From Comamonadaceae bacterium (GTDB lineage: Bacteria; Pseudomonadota; Gammaproteobacteria; Burkholderiales; Burkholderiaceae_C), in NCBI GenBank assembly GCA_947375135.1, contig CANCER010000022.1, positions 1 to 64,000 of the forward strand: DNA of 64,000 bases. The letters run 5' to 3'. The notes below the pieces were generated by a model that was not told where the DNA came from, did not search any database, and worked only from the letters and a program-made list of their open reading frames with translations. Shown piece by piece: positions 1 to 9,405 of the stretch (position 1 is its first letter; every line of letters starts with the position of its first letter). The translations under genes and the position numbers were made by a program.

Positions 1-149
1 CTGGCTGCTTTGGTATAACCGGACTCGACTGCATTCGACGCTGGCCTATGTCAGCCCGGTGCAGTTCGAGCAGAACTGGCTTGCCAATCAGCCCAAGCAA
101 GCCAACTCATGATCTCGGTTATGGGATACGGATTCCAGGGGCAAGGTCA
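1..149 (+). mobile_element. 3' end of an IS3-family insertion sequence (partial)
   Basis: The window opens inside an insertion sequence. Its transposase ends at 112 and about 37 bases of non-coding end follow. The likely outer boundary is 149, where the sequence ...GGGGCAAGGTCA ends in the TCA expected of an IS3-type right terminal repeat. Just beyond it the minus-strand helicase frame resumes at a conserved position, which supports this boundary. The left end, the other terminal repeat and the target duplication lie outside the window, so the exact ends are inferred. Confidence 0.75.
2..112 (+). CDS. IS3-family transposase OrfB, C-terminal end (partial)
   Basis: The last 36 codons of an IS3-family DDE transposase (integrase core, rve type) are present. 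They read WYNRTRLHSTLAYVSPVQFE and end in a TGA at 110-112. The WYNxxRxHSxLxYxSPxxFE tail is characteristic of IS3 OrfB proteins. The rest of the protein, including the DDE residues, lies left of the window, so intactness cannot be judged. Confidence 0.85.
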   Translation, partial: WLLWYNRTRLHSTLAYVSPVQFEQNWLANQPKQANS

Positions 150-636
150 AAGGCACCTGGTGCAGGTCATCCGCCTTGGTTTTTGCGAACTGGTAAGAGC
201 AGATGAGTATGCGGTTAACTTGGTCAAACGGCTTTGCGTGGCCTTCTTTGCGCTGGTCTTTGTAGCTCTTTGCCTCCAGGATCAATGCTTGCAGACTGAA
301 CTTGTCTTGCAACTCCTGATGCCACTGCTTACGCAAGTTGGCAGGGGTGATGATGAGAATATGCCGCTTGCGCTCTGCCCAACGCTGGGCGATGACCAAG
401 CCAGCCTCAATGGTTTTCCCCAGTCCCACCTCGTCCGCCAGGATCACGCCCTTGGATAAAGGGCTGTGGAATGCAAAGAGGGCGGCTTCTACTTGATGAG
501 GGTTGAGGTCCACCTGGGCATCGACCAGGGTGGAAGCCAGCAGATCGGCAGAGTCCCCGCCCATGCGGCGGGACAAAAGCCAAGCGATGTACTGGGACTG
601 GTAGGGAGTGGAGAAAGCTGGTGCGGCGGAGACCAT
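88..636 (-). pseudogene. SNF2-family (RapA/HepA-like) helicase, N-terminal part, interrupted by an IS
   Basis: The frame starts at an ATG at 636 and encodes the first part of a superfamily 2 SNF2-type ATPase. It carries the Q-motif-like region (DLNPHQVEAALFA), the Walker A motif (ADEVGLGKTIEAG) and motif Ia (ITPANLRKQW). It then reaches LICSYQFAKTKADDLHQVP, where intact homologues continue with the DEAH/DEAD box. At that point (about base 150) the frame runs into the insertion sequence and stops at 88 after a short foreign tail. Motifs II-VI are therefore missing, and ATPase activity is not expected. Such helicases often sit with methyltransferases in defence-type islands. That context is outside this window, so the link is only an inference. 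Confidence 0.8.
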
Positions 637-729
637 ATCGCTTCATTATGCGCAGTCTTACACTGATGCATAACACTATCCAAGGGCTGGGCAATACCGC
701 TCCGATTTACTGGGGGCACAGGAGACACC

Positions 730-1611
730 ATGTACCTATTGATAAACCCCCACGCCGGGGGTGGTCGTGCAGGCCGTCTGGTGCCAATGCTCCAGCAATG
801 GGCCGCCGCACGCAGCACCTCCGTCCGTATGCAGGTGGCAGCGGATGTGCCCTCCACCCTGGCCTGGCTGCAAACGCTGCCGCGCGGCGCCACGGTAGGT
901 TTAGTGGGCGGCGACGGCACAGTCAACCAGTTATTGCCCGCCTTCCTGACCCAGGACCTGTGCCTGGCCCTGGTTCCCCAGGGCAGCGGTAACGACGTGG
1001 CCCGCGCGCTGGGTGTGGCCGGCCTGCACTGGCGTGAGGCCTTGGAATGGGCGGCGCAAGCCACGCCGCAGCCCATGGACGTGGGTTGGCTGCACAGTGC
1101 ACAGCAGTCGCGCCCTTTTCTCTCCAGCCTGACCGTGGGTTTCGATTCCGCCGTGGGCTACAGAGCCTTGCACGGCCCGCGCTGGCTGCGCGGTTTGCCG
1201 CGCTATCTGCTGGCCACCTTGCGGGAACTCTCTGCGCTGCAGACCTGGGACCTGCAGGTCACGCTGGACGGCGAGCCCCTGCACAAGGGCGTCACCCTGT
1301 TTGCCTCCACGCTCAACACATCCACCTATGGCAGCGGCATGCCCGCCGTGCCGCATGCGCTGATCAACGACGGCGAGCTGGACCTGCTGGTAGCCGGCCG
1401 GTTCAATGTGCCGCAAACCCTGCTCATGCTGCCGCGCCTGTTGATGGCAAGACACCTGAGCCACTCGCGTGTGCTGACGCGGCGCTTCAAGACGATGGAG
1501 ATCGCTTGCGCGCAGCCACTGCCCCTGGCCACCGACGGGGAATATGTGGGCGAAGCCAAGCGCCTCACCGTGCAAGTCGCGCCGGGTGCGCTGCGGGTCG
1601 TGCGCAAGTAG
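730..1611 (+). CDS. YegS/DagK-family lipid kinase
   Basis: This 293-residue protein belongs to the diacylglycerol kinase catalytic superfamily (YegS/BmrU type). The family transfers phosphate from ATP to diacylglycerol or related lipids at the inner face of the membrane. Visible motifs are NPHAGGG at residues 6-12, the nucleotide-binding GGDGT at 60-64, PQGSGND at 83-89, and the C-terminal DGELDLL and ATDGEYVGE elements. The length matches the family. A clear ribosome site (AGGAGA) lies a few bases before the ATG at 730. It is divergent from the interrupted helicase gene. The exact lipid substrate cannot be told from sequence. Confidence 0.9.
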   Translation: MYLLINPHAGGGRAGRLVPMLQQWAAARSTSVRMQVAADVPSTLAWLQTLPRGATVGLVGGDGTVNQLLPAFLTQDLCLALVPQGSGNDVARALGVAGLHWREALEWAAQATPQPMDVGWLHSAQQSRPFLSSLTVGFDSAVGYRALHGPRWLRGLPRYLLATLRELSALQTWDLQVTLDGEPLHKGVTLFASTLNTSTYGSGMPAVPHALINDGELDLLVAGRFNVPQTLLMLPRLLMARHLSHSRVLTRRFKTMEIACAQPLPLATDGEYVGEAKRLTVQVAPGALRVVRK

Positions 1612-1617
1612 CCGATT

Positions 1618-1672
1618 GCCCCCACGCGTCTCGCTTCGCGTAATGCGCTGCCGCCCGAGCGGGCGGTCCGGC
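1618..1672 (+). repeat. Dispersed GC-rich intergenic repeat, copy 1
   Basis: The gap between the lipid kinase and amn holds TGCCCCCACGCGTCTCGCTT, then CGCTGCCGCCCGAGCGGGCG, which contains a small palindrome. The same arrangement (CCCCACG, TCGCTTCG, then a C-run/G-run hairpin) recurs at 43826-43905 and, on the other strand, at 57768-57845. It looks like a degenerate dispersed intergenic repeat. A transcript-end role is possible. Confidence 0.5.
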
Positions 1673-1735
1673 GCCGGGTTCAGCCAGTAACCCGTGGTAA
1701 CGCGGCGGTCACCGGGCAAAGGCACAATAGGCTCC

Positions 1736-3229
1736 ATGCCCTTACGCCCCTCTTTTATCGCGCCCCAAAGTTTCACCAACGCCGAGCAGGCCCTGGCCCA
1801 GGTGGCCAGGATTTACCAGGAAAGCATTGCCCATCTGCGCGGCGCCATGCAGCGCTTTGTCGCCGGGGAGGACATCAAGGAACGGGTACGCGCCTGCTAT
1901 CCGCTGGTGCGCATCCACACCGCCACCGTGTCACGCGCCAGCACCGCCGACATTGCGCGCCTGAGCTTTGGCTTTGTGGCCGGCCCCGGCCGCTTTGAGA
2001 CCACGCTGACCCGCCCCGACCTGTTCCACGACTACTACCTGACCCAGTTCCGCCTGCTGCTGGAAAACCATGGCGTGGAGCTGGAGGTGTGCACCAGCTC
2101 GCAGCCCATCCCCGTGCACTTCTCGTTCAGCGAGCACGACCACGTGGAAGGCACCATGCCGGCCGAGCGCCGCGCCCTGATGCGCGATGTGTTCGATCTG
2201 CCCGACCTGGCCGCCATGGACGACGGCATTGCCAACGGCACCTATGTACCCCGCCCGGGCGACGCGCTCCCTTTGGCCCTGTTTACCGCACCGCGCGTGG
2301 ACTACTCGCTGCACCGCCTGCGCCACTACACCGGCACCGGCCCCGAGCATTTCCAGAACTTTGTGCTGTTCACCAACTACCAGTTCTACATCGACGAGTT
2401 CATCGCCCTGGGCCGCGCGGCCATGGCCGACCCCCACAGCGAATACTGCGCCTTTGTTGAACCCGGCAATGTGGTGACGCGCCGCGTCGGCCTGGCCGCG
2501 CAGCCCGCAGATGCAATGGGCAAAGAGCCACCGCGCCTGCCGCAAATGCCGGGCTACCACCTGGTGCGCGAAGACAGCATGGGCATCACCATGGTCAACA
2601 TCGGCGTCGGGCCGGCCAACGCCAAGAACATCACCGACCACATCGCCGTGCTGCGCCCGCATGCCTGGATCATGCTGGGCCACTGCGCCGGCCTGCGCAA
2701 CACCCAGCAGCTCGGCGACTATGTGCTGGCCCACGGCTATGTGCGCGAGGACCATGTGCTGGACGAAGAGCTGCCGCTGTGGGTGCCCATCCCCGCCCTG
2801 GCCGAAATCCAGGTGGCACTGGAACAGGCCGTGGCCGATGTCACGCAAATCAAAGGTGCGGCGCTGAAAAGCATCATGCGCACCGGCACCGTGGCCAGCA
2901 CCGACAACCGCAACTGGGAACTGCTGCCCGACAACCAACCGCAACGCCGCTTCAGCCAGAGCCGCGCCGTGGCGCTCGATATGGAAAGCGCCACCATCGC
3001 CGCCAACGGCTTCCGTTTCCGCGTGCCCTACGGTACCCTCTTGTGCGTGAGCGACAAGCCGCTGCACGGCGAGATCAAGCTGCCGGGCATGGCCAACCAT
3101 TTTTACCGCGAGCGGGTCGACCAGCATTTGCGCATCGGCATGCGCGCACTCGAACTGCTGCGCGCCCAAGGCGCAGACCAATTGCACAGCCGCAAGCTGC
3201 GCAGCTTTGCCGAAGTGGCATTTCAATAA
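1736..3229 (+). CDS. amn: AMP nucleosidase
   Basis: Amn hydrolyses AMP to adenine and ribose 5-phosphate and so helps set the adenylate pool. The product is 497 residues, close to the roughly 484 of E. coli Amn. The N-terminal part holds the Amn-specific domain. The C-terminal part is a purine-nucleoside-phosphorylase fold with ALDMESATIAANG and the very conserved SDKPLHGEIKLPGMANHFYR stretch. The ATG at 1736 is preferred over an upstream GTG at 1694 because family proteins begin near this point. The stop is 3 bases before the next ABC transporter gene, so the three genes probably form one operon. Confidence 0.95.
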   Translation: MPLRPSFIAPQSFTNAEQALAQVARIYQESIAHLRGAMQRFVAGEDIKERVRACYPLVRIHTATVSRASTADIARLSFGFVAGPGRFETTLTRPDLFHDYYLTQFRLLLENHGVELEVCTSSQPIPVHFSFSEHDHVEGTMPAERRALMRDVFDLPDLAAMDDGIANGTYVPRPGDALPLALFTAPRVDYSLHRLRHYTGTGPEHFQNFVLFTNYQFYIDEFIALGRAAMADPHSEYCAFVEPGNVVTRRVGLAAQPADAMGKEPPRLPQMPGYHLVREDSMGITMVNIGVGPANAKNITDHIAVLRPHAWIMLGHCAGLRNTQQLGDYVLAHGYVREDHVLDEELPLWVPIPALAEIQVALEQAVADVTQIKGAALKSIMRTGTVASTDNRNWELLPDNQPQRRFSQSRAVALDMESATIAANGFRFRVPYGTLLCVSDKPLHGEIKLPGMANHFYRERVDQHLRIGMRALELLRAQGADQLHSRKLRSFAEVAFQ

Positions 3230-3232
3230 ACC

Positions 3233-4177
<945 letters not shown>

Positions 4178-4178
4178 C

Positions 4179-5009
4179 ATGGCCACAAACTTATCCTCAA
4201 CCGTACAAAGCGTCTGGCGCGCACCCGAACTCTCGCTGCGCTTCTGGCCCGTTTTCCTGCGCAACCTGCTGGTCTGGCGCAAGCTGGCCATTCCCAGCCT
4301 GGTGGGCAATATTGCCGAGCCGCTGATGTGGCTGGTCGCCTTTGGCTACGGCATGGGCGCGCTGGTCGGCAAGATCACGGTGCAAACGCCGGACGGCGCA
4401 GTGGCCGTGCCCTACATCCTGTTTCTGGCCAGCGGCTCCATCTGCATGAGCGCTATGCAGGCTGCGTCATTTGAGGCGCTGTACTCGGCCTTCTCGCGCA
4501 TGCATGTGCAGAAAACCTGGGACGGCATCCTCAACGCGCCGGTAGGCCTGGACGACATCGTGCTGGCCGAAATGCTGTGGGCCGCCTTCAAGGCGCTGTT
4601 TACGGTGACGGCCATCATCGGCGTCATGCTGGTGCTGGGCATCACGCATTCGCCGAAGATTTTGCTGGCCTGGCCGATTCTGTTTGGCGTGGGCGTGACG
4701 TTCAGCTGCATGGCGCTGGTGTTCAACGCCATGGCCAAGGGCTATGACTTCTTCACCTACTACTTCACGCTGTTCCTCACCCCGGTGATGTTCCTGAGCG
4801 GCGTGTTCTTCCCGCTGGAGCAGTTGCCCGAGACCGTGCGTCTGGTAGCCGCCTGGCTGCCCCTGGCCAGTGCCGTGGCCCTGGTGCGCCCGCTGTTCAT
4901 GGACCAATGGCCGCAGGATGCGGCACGCCATCTGCTGGTGCTGGCGGCCTATGCCGGTGTGTCGTTCTGGGTTGCGCTGGCGCTCACGCGCAAGCGGTTC
5001 AAGAAGTAG
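4179..5009 (+). CDS. ABC-2 type permease, NodJ family
   Basis: This 276-residue inner-membrane protein has about six hydrophobic segments and is the membrane partner of the preceding ATPase. The central region AMAKGYDFFTYYFTLFLTPV followed by MFLSGVFFPLEQLPE is typical of NodJ/ABC-2 exporters. The ATG at 4179 is chosen over a GTG at 4164 inside the upstream gene because NodJ proteins start near it and the stop of the ATPase is at 4177. The substrate is not evident. A link to nucleotide metabolism through amn is only suggested by operon position. Confidence 0.9.
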   Translation: MATNLSSTVQSVWRAPELSLRFWPVFLRNLLVWRKLAIPSLVGNIAEPLMWLVAFGYGMGALVGKITVQTPDGAVAVPYILFLASGSICMSAMQAASFEALYSAFSRMHVQKTWDGILNAPVGLDDIVLAEMLWAAFKALFTVTAIIGVMLVLGITHSPKILLAWPILFGVGVTFSCMALVFNAMAKGYDFFTYYFTLFLTPVMFLSGVFFPLEQLPETVRLVAAWLPLASAVALVRPLFMDQWPQDAARHLLVLAAYAGVSFWVALALTRKRFKK

Positions 5010-5222
5010 GCAGAGCGCAGTGCAGCAGGAGTCCGAGACCTAGCGCCTCACCCATGAGCACCGCATGGTCTACCCGTTGGAAAAGGGGACCTTGCGGATT
5101 GCCCAGCTCCGCTACCACGACGGACGGCCAACCGGGCCGCCAGGCACCTCCATGCAAACCCCGCGTCAGCCACCTGCGGCATGATGCAGGGATAACTATT
5201 CCTACAAAAGTACGGAGACCGC

Positions 5223-5975
5223 ATGAGACTGGCATTGATGTCCGACATCCACGGCAATATTCAGGCACTGGACGCCTGCTTGCAGCACGCGCAGGCCCAG
5301 CGCGCACAGCACTTTGCGTTTTTGGGCGACCTGGTGGGCTACGGCGCCGACCCCGGCGCGGTGGTGGAACGTGTCAGGCAGCTGGCGAAAGAAGGCGCCA
5401 CGGTGCTCAAGGGCAACCACGACGAGATGGCGGTGCATCCGCCCACCGAAGTCACTAACATCGGCAACAGCACCGCCACCTGGACCCATAGCCAGCTCGA
5501 CGCCAGCCAGCGCGCCTGGCTGGACGCACTGCCCATGACGGCGCAGCTGGACAAGGTGCTGCTGGTGCATGCCAGTGTCGACGGCCCGGAACTCTGGCGC
5601 TATGTGTACGACGAGCGTGCCGCCACCGCCAGCCTGGACGCCGCCTCCGCCTGGCCCGATGTGCGCTATGTGTTCAGTGGCCATGTGCATGAGCAAAGCC
5701 TGTACTACCGGGGCTCTACCGCCAGCCTGATGAAATTCAAGCCGCAACCCGGCGTGGCCGTGCCGGTGCCGCCGCACCGCCAGTGGCTGAGCACGGTGGG
5801 CTCGGTGGGGCAGCCGCGCGACGGCAAGCCCGAGGCCATGTACGCGCTGCTGGATACCGCGCGCTGGCAGCTCAGCTTTCACCGCGTGGCCTACGACCAC
5901 GACGCCGCAGCCTGGGCCATACGCGCCGCCGGCCTTCCCGACTTTTTTGCCGACCGGCTGGAGCGCGGAAGATGA
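5223..5975 (+). CDS. Calcineurin-like metallophosphoesterase
   Basis: This 250-residue member of the YfcE/MJ0936-type metallophosphoesterase family shows the full set of metal ligands: SDIHGN at 7-12, GDLVGYG at 35-41, GNHDE at 64-68, a later histidine in LLVHAS, and GHVHE. A good ribosome site (CGGAGACC) precedes the ATG at 5223. Its stop overlaps the start of the kinase-stress-protein fusion (ATGA at 5972-5975), so the two are translationally coupled. It may remove phosphates placed by that kinase or act on a nucleotide. Neither role is shown by the sequence. Confidence 0.88.
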   Translation: MRLALMSDIHGNIQALDACLQHAQAQRAQHFAFLGDLVGYGADPGAVVERVRQLAKEGATVLKGNHDEMAVHPPTEVTNIGNSTATWTHSQLDASQRAWLDALPMTAQLDKVLLVHASVDGPELWRYVYDERAATASLDAASAWPDVRYVFSGHVHEQSLYYRGSTASLMKFKPQPGVAVPVPPHRQWLSTVGSVGQPRDGKPEAMYALLDTARWQLSFHRVAYDHDAAAWAIRAAGLPDFFADRLERGR

Positions 5976-7450
5976 AACTGCTGGAACCCGGCGCCGTGCT
6001 CGACGGCTTCCTGATCGAGGAGTGCATCCACTCCGGTGGCATGGCCCATATCTACCGTGTGCACTACGCAGACGGCCGGCCCGGCCCCGGCTTTCCGATG
6101 GCCATGAAGGTCCCGCGCATGACGGCGGGGGACGGCGCCGAAAACATCGTCAGCTTTGAGGTCGAGAGCCAGATCATGCAGGTGCTGACCGGCAGCCACG
6201 TGCCGCGCTTTGTGGCGGCGGGCGACCTGAGTCGCGTGCCCTATCTGGTGATGGAATACGTGCCCGGGCGCACGCTGCAGCATTGGCTGGACGCCGAGAT
6301 GGCGCCGTCTGTGGGCGAAATCATCCACCTGGGCGTGGCCATGGCCCACGCCGTGCACGCGCTGCACCAGCAGAACACGGTGCACCTGGACCTGAAGCCC
6401 GAAAACGTGCTGATCCGCGACAACGGCAGCGCCGTGCTGCTGGACTTCGGCCTGTCCTGCCACGCGCATTACCCGGACCTGCTGGCCGAGCAATTGCGCA
6501 AGGCGGTGGGCTCGCCGATCTGGATTGCACCCGAGCAGGTGGTGGGTGTGCGCGGTGACCCGCGCAGCGACATTTTTGCCATCGGTGTGATGCTGTATCA
6601 GTTGTGCACCGGTGAATTGCCCTTTGGCGAGCCGCAGACTGCCAGCGGCCTGCGCCAGCGCCTGTGGATGGACCCGACACCACCGCGCAGGCTCAAGCCC
6701 GACCTGCCGCCCTGGCTGCAGGAGGTGGTGTTGCGCTGCCTCGAGCCGGAAGCGGCGCAGCGCTACCCCTCGGGCGCGCACCTGGCGTTTGACCTGTCCA
6801 ACCCCGAGCAGATCCGGGTGACGGAGCGCGGCAACAAGGTGACCGGCACCAAATTCCGCGTGCACTTCAAGCGCTGGCTCAAGGCCGCAGGCATGCACTA
6901 CCAGCCCAGCCCCATGGCCTCGCAGCAGATTGACGAGGTGCCCATCGTGATGGTGGCGGTGCCGCACAAGGACGTGACCGACGCCACGCTGTATTCCCTG
7001 CGCCAGGCCGTGGCCCGCTCGCTGGGTACCCGCCCCGGTGCCCGCCTGGCCTGCGTGACCGTCATCTCGTCCAGCCAGACCAGTGCATCCGAAGAGCACA
7101 AAAGCGAATCCACGGTGCACCGGCGCTACCTGACCACGCTGCGCCAATGGGCCCAACCGCTGGACCAGCCAGGGCAGCAGACTTCCTTTCACGTGCTGGA
7201 ATCGGGCGATGTGGCCCAGGCCATTCTGGACTATGCGACGGGCAACAACGTCAGCGTCATCGTCATGGGTGCCGCCACCCACGGCCTGAAAACCCAGCGC
7301 TTCATCGCCACCGTGCCCATCAAGGTGGCCATGGACGCACCCTGCACCGTCATCCTGGTCAAGCAGTCGCTACCGTTTGACCATCTGGGTTCCGGACCCG
7401 AGAGCAGCGACGAGACCGACTCCCCGGAGGCCGGCGCGCGCGCCTCCTGA
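5972..7450 (+). CDS. Ser/Thr protein kinase fused to a universal stress protein domain
   Basis: This 492-residue two-domain protein has no membrane segment. Residues about 10-275 are a Hanks-type kinase: glycine loop SGGMAHIYR (21-29), catalytic lysine K46, HLDLKPEN at 138-145, DFG at 158-160, and APE at 186-188. The catalytic-loop arginine of HRD is leucine here, a non-RD type. Residues about 310-470 resemble a UspA domain, with an N-terminal VPIVMVAVPHK strand and a C-terminal VIVMGAATHG strand. The usual Gly-Ser of the Usp ATP loop is replaced by Ala-Thr. A low-complexity acidic tail follows. The ATG at 5972 overlaps the phosphoesterase stop. The pair suggests a cytosolic phosphorylation switch tied to stress, which is inferred. 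Confidence 0.88.
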   Translation: MKLLEPGAVLDGFLIEECIHSGGMAHIYRVHYADGRPGPGFPMAMKVPRMTAGDGAENIVSFEVESQIMQVLTGSHVPRFVAAGDLSRVPYLVMEYVPGRTLQHWLDAEMAPSVGEIIHLGVAMAHAVHALHQQNTVHLDLKPENVLIRDNGSAVLLDFGLSCHAHYPDLLAEQLRKAVGSPIWIAPEQVVGVRGDPRSDIFAIGVMLYQLCTGELPFGEPQTASGLRQRLWMDPTPPRRLKPDLPPWLQEVVLRCLEPEAAQRYPSGAHLAFDLSNPEQIRVTERGNKVTGTKFRVHFKRWLKAAGMHYQPSPMASQQIDEVPIVMVAVPHKDVTDATLYSLRQAVARSLGTRPGARLACVTVISSSQTSASEEHKSESTVHRRYLTTLRQWAQPLDQPGQQTSFHVLESGDVAQAILDYATGNNVSVIVMGAATHGLKTQRFIATVPIKVAMDAPCTVILVKQSLPFDHLGSGPESSDETDSPEAGARAS

Positions 7451-7507
7451 GGCGTCAGCGCATTCTTCCCGCAAGAGGGGCATTGCCACAGCGGCGACAA
7501 TGGCCGC

Positions 7508-8524
7508 ATGACCCACGCCTTTGAAACCCTCACGCCCGATCTGGTTCTGGATGCCCTGGAGACCGTCGGCCTGCGCGGTGACGGGCGACTGACCGCGCTG
7601 TCGTCCTACGAGAACCGCGTCTACCAGGTGCAGCTCGAAGACGGTACGTCGGTGGTGGCCAAGTTCTACCGGCCCGAGCGCTGGACCGAGGCGCAGATTC
7701 TGGAAGAGCACGCCTTTGCCGCCGAGCTGATGGCCTTTGAGGTGCCGGCCATCGGCCCGCTGGTGCTGAACGGCGCCACGCTGCACCAGTTCGGCGGCTT
7801 TGCCTTTAGCGTCAGCCCCCGGCGCGGCGGGCGCCCGCCCGAGCTGGACGACGGCGAGGTGCTGGAATGGATTGGCCGCTTTCTGGCACGCATCCACACC
7901 GTGGGCGCGCGAAAGCCCTTTGTGGCGCGGCCCGCGCTGAATGTGCAGACCTTTGCCGAGGAACCCATGCAGTGGTTGCTGGGCCACGACATGGTGCCGC
8001 TGGATGTGCAATCCGCCTGGACGCGCGGCGTAGAGAAGGCGATTGCCGTCATCAAGACCTACGACACGCTGAACGCCAAGACAAAAGGCCATGGCGGCAT
8101 CCGCGTGCTGCGCCTGCACGGCGACTGCCACCCCGGCAACATCCTGTGGACGCCTTCTGATGCTGCGCCCGATCTGGGGCCGGGCCCGCACTTTGTCGAT
8201 CTGGACGACGCCCGCACCGGCCCGGCGGTGCAGGACTTCTGGATGCTGCTCAGCGGCGACCGCCCACAGCGCCAGCGCCAGCTCGGCGCCCTGGTGGATG
8301 GCTATGAGCAGTTCCGCGAATTCGACCGCGCCGAGCTGGCCCTGATCGAGCCGCTGCGCACCCTGCGCCTGATCCACTACAGCGCCTGGTTGGCCCGCCG
8401 CTGGACCGACCCCACCTTTCCCGCCAATTTCCCCTGGTTCGGCAGCAGCGACTACTGGCAGGGCCAGGTGCAGATGCTGGAAGAGCAGCTTGAAGCCATG
8501 GAAGAGCCGCCGCTCATCGTCTAG
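7508..8524 (+). CDS. srkA: SrkA/YihE-type stress response kinase
   Basis: This 338-residue protein belongs to the SrkA (YihE/RdoA) family of choline-kinase-fold Ser/Thr kinases, which protect against stress-induced cell death in enteric bacteria. The N-terminal ATP site SYENRVYQV and VVAKFYRPERW is present. The catalytic loop LRLHGDCHPGNIL and the metal-binding FVDLDDARTGPAVQDFW are intact. The length fits E. coli SrkA (328). No strong Shine-Dalgarno is seen before the ATG at 7508. It lies 57 bases after the kinase-Usp fusion, which makes a local cluster of stress kinases. Confidence 0.93.
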   Translation: MTHAFETLTPDLVLDALETVGLRGDGRLTALSSYENRVYQVQLEDGTSVVAKFYRPERWTEAQILEEHAFAAELMAFEVPAIGPLVLNGATLHQFGGFAFSVSPRRGGRPPELDDGEVLEWIGRFLARIHTVGARKPFVARPALNVQTFAEEPMQWLLGHDMVPLDVQSAWTRGVEKAIAVIKTYDTLNAKTKGHGGIRVLRLHGDCHPGNILWTPSDAAPDLGPGPHFVDLDDARTGPAVQDFWMLLSGDRPQRQRQLGALVDGYEQFREFDRAELALIEPLRTLRLIHYSAWLARRWTDPTFPANFPWFGSSDYWQGQVQMLEEQLEAMEEPPLIV

Positions 8525-8535
8525 GAGCTTGGGGC

Positions 8536-9405
8536 ATGCAGACACTCAATATCATCGGCGCTGGGCGCGTCGGGCAGACGCTGGGGCGGCTGTTGACACT
8601 GCAGGGCGTGTTTGCAGTGCAGGATGTGCTGACCAACTCGGCGGGCAGTGCGCAGGCGGCTTGCGGCTTTATCGGCGCGGGTACTCCCGTGACGCAGCTG
8701 GCGCAGATGCGCGACGCCGATGTGTGGATGCTGGCGGTGCCGGACGCCCGAATTGCGGCGGCGGCAACTGCATTGGCGGCCCATGTCCAAGCGCGAAGCA
8801 CGCCAGCCCCCGTTGAAGCGCCCATCGTCTTCCATTGCAGCGGCGCCCAGAGTTCTGCGCTATTGGCTCCGCTGACCGAACTGGGTTGGCACGCGGCAAG
8901 CGCCCACTGCATTCTGAGTTTCGCCTCTGCCGACGCCGCGATAGCGCAATTCCCCGGCACCGCCTGTGCGCTCGAAGGCGACGCATCGGCCATTAACGTG
9001 TTGCACAGCGCCTTCACCACTATTCAGGCCCGCTGTTTTGAAGTCCAAAGCCAGGACAAACTGCTGTACCACGCGGCGGCCGTGTTCGCCACCAACTTTC
9101 TGCCGGTGATCCAAAGCGTGGCCGAAGAGGCCTGGCTTGCGTCCGGTGTACCGCAGGATGTGCTGCCCGGCTTGCGAAGCGCACTGCTGCATAACGCCGT
9201 GGCCAACATCACCCGCCTGGGCCCGGCCGGCGCATTGACAGGCCCGGCGGCGCGGGGCGACGTCGCCGCGATTGCCAAGCAGGCCGAGGCCGTGAGGCAA
9301 TGGGATGCAAAGGCCGGCGCGGCCTATGAAGCCTTGAGTGCCCTGGCGCTGCGGCTGGCAAAGGCCACAACCGATAGCAAGCCCACCCCGGCCAGCAAGA
9401 ACTGA
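8536..9405 (+). CDS. Rossmann-like / DUF2520 domain protein
   Basis: This 289-residue protein has an N-terminal NAD(P)-binding Rossmann fold (LNIIGAGRVGQTLGRLL, residues 4-20) and a C-terminal DUF2520 helical domain (from about residue 150). The layout resembles ProC/PanE-type reductases. A typical turn follows the Rossmann part (VWMLAVPDARI, then VFHCSGA). It starts 11 bases after srkA and probably shares its transcript. The substrate is unknown. The last 82 bases overlap the 3' end of the convergent PAP2 gene. Confidence 0.87.
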   Translation: MQTLNIIGAGRVGQTLGRLLTLQGVFAVQDVLTNSAGSAQAACGFIGAGTPVTQLAQMRDADVWMLAVPDARIAAAATALAAHVQARSTPAPVEAPIVFHCSGAQSSALLAPLTELGWHAASAHCILSFASADAAIAQFPGTACALEGDASAINVLHSAFTTIQARCFEVQSQDKLLYHAAAVFATNFLPVIQSVAEEAWLASGVPQDVLPGLRSALLHNAVANITRLGPAGALTGPAARGDVAAIAKQAEAVRQWDAKAGAAYEALSALALRLAKATTDSKPTPASKN

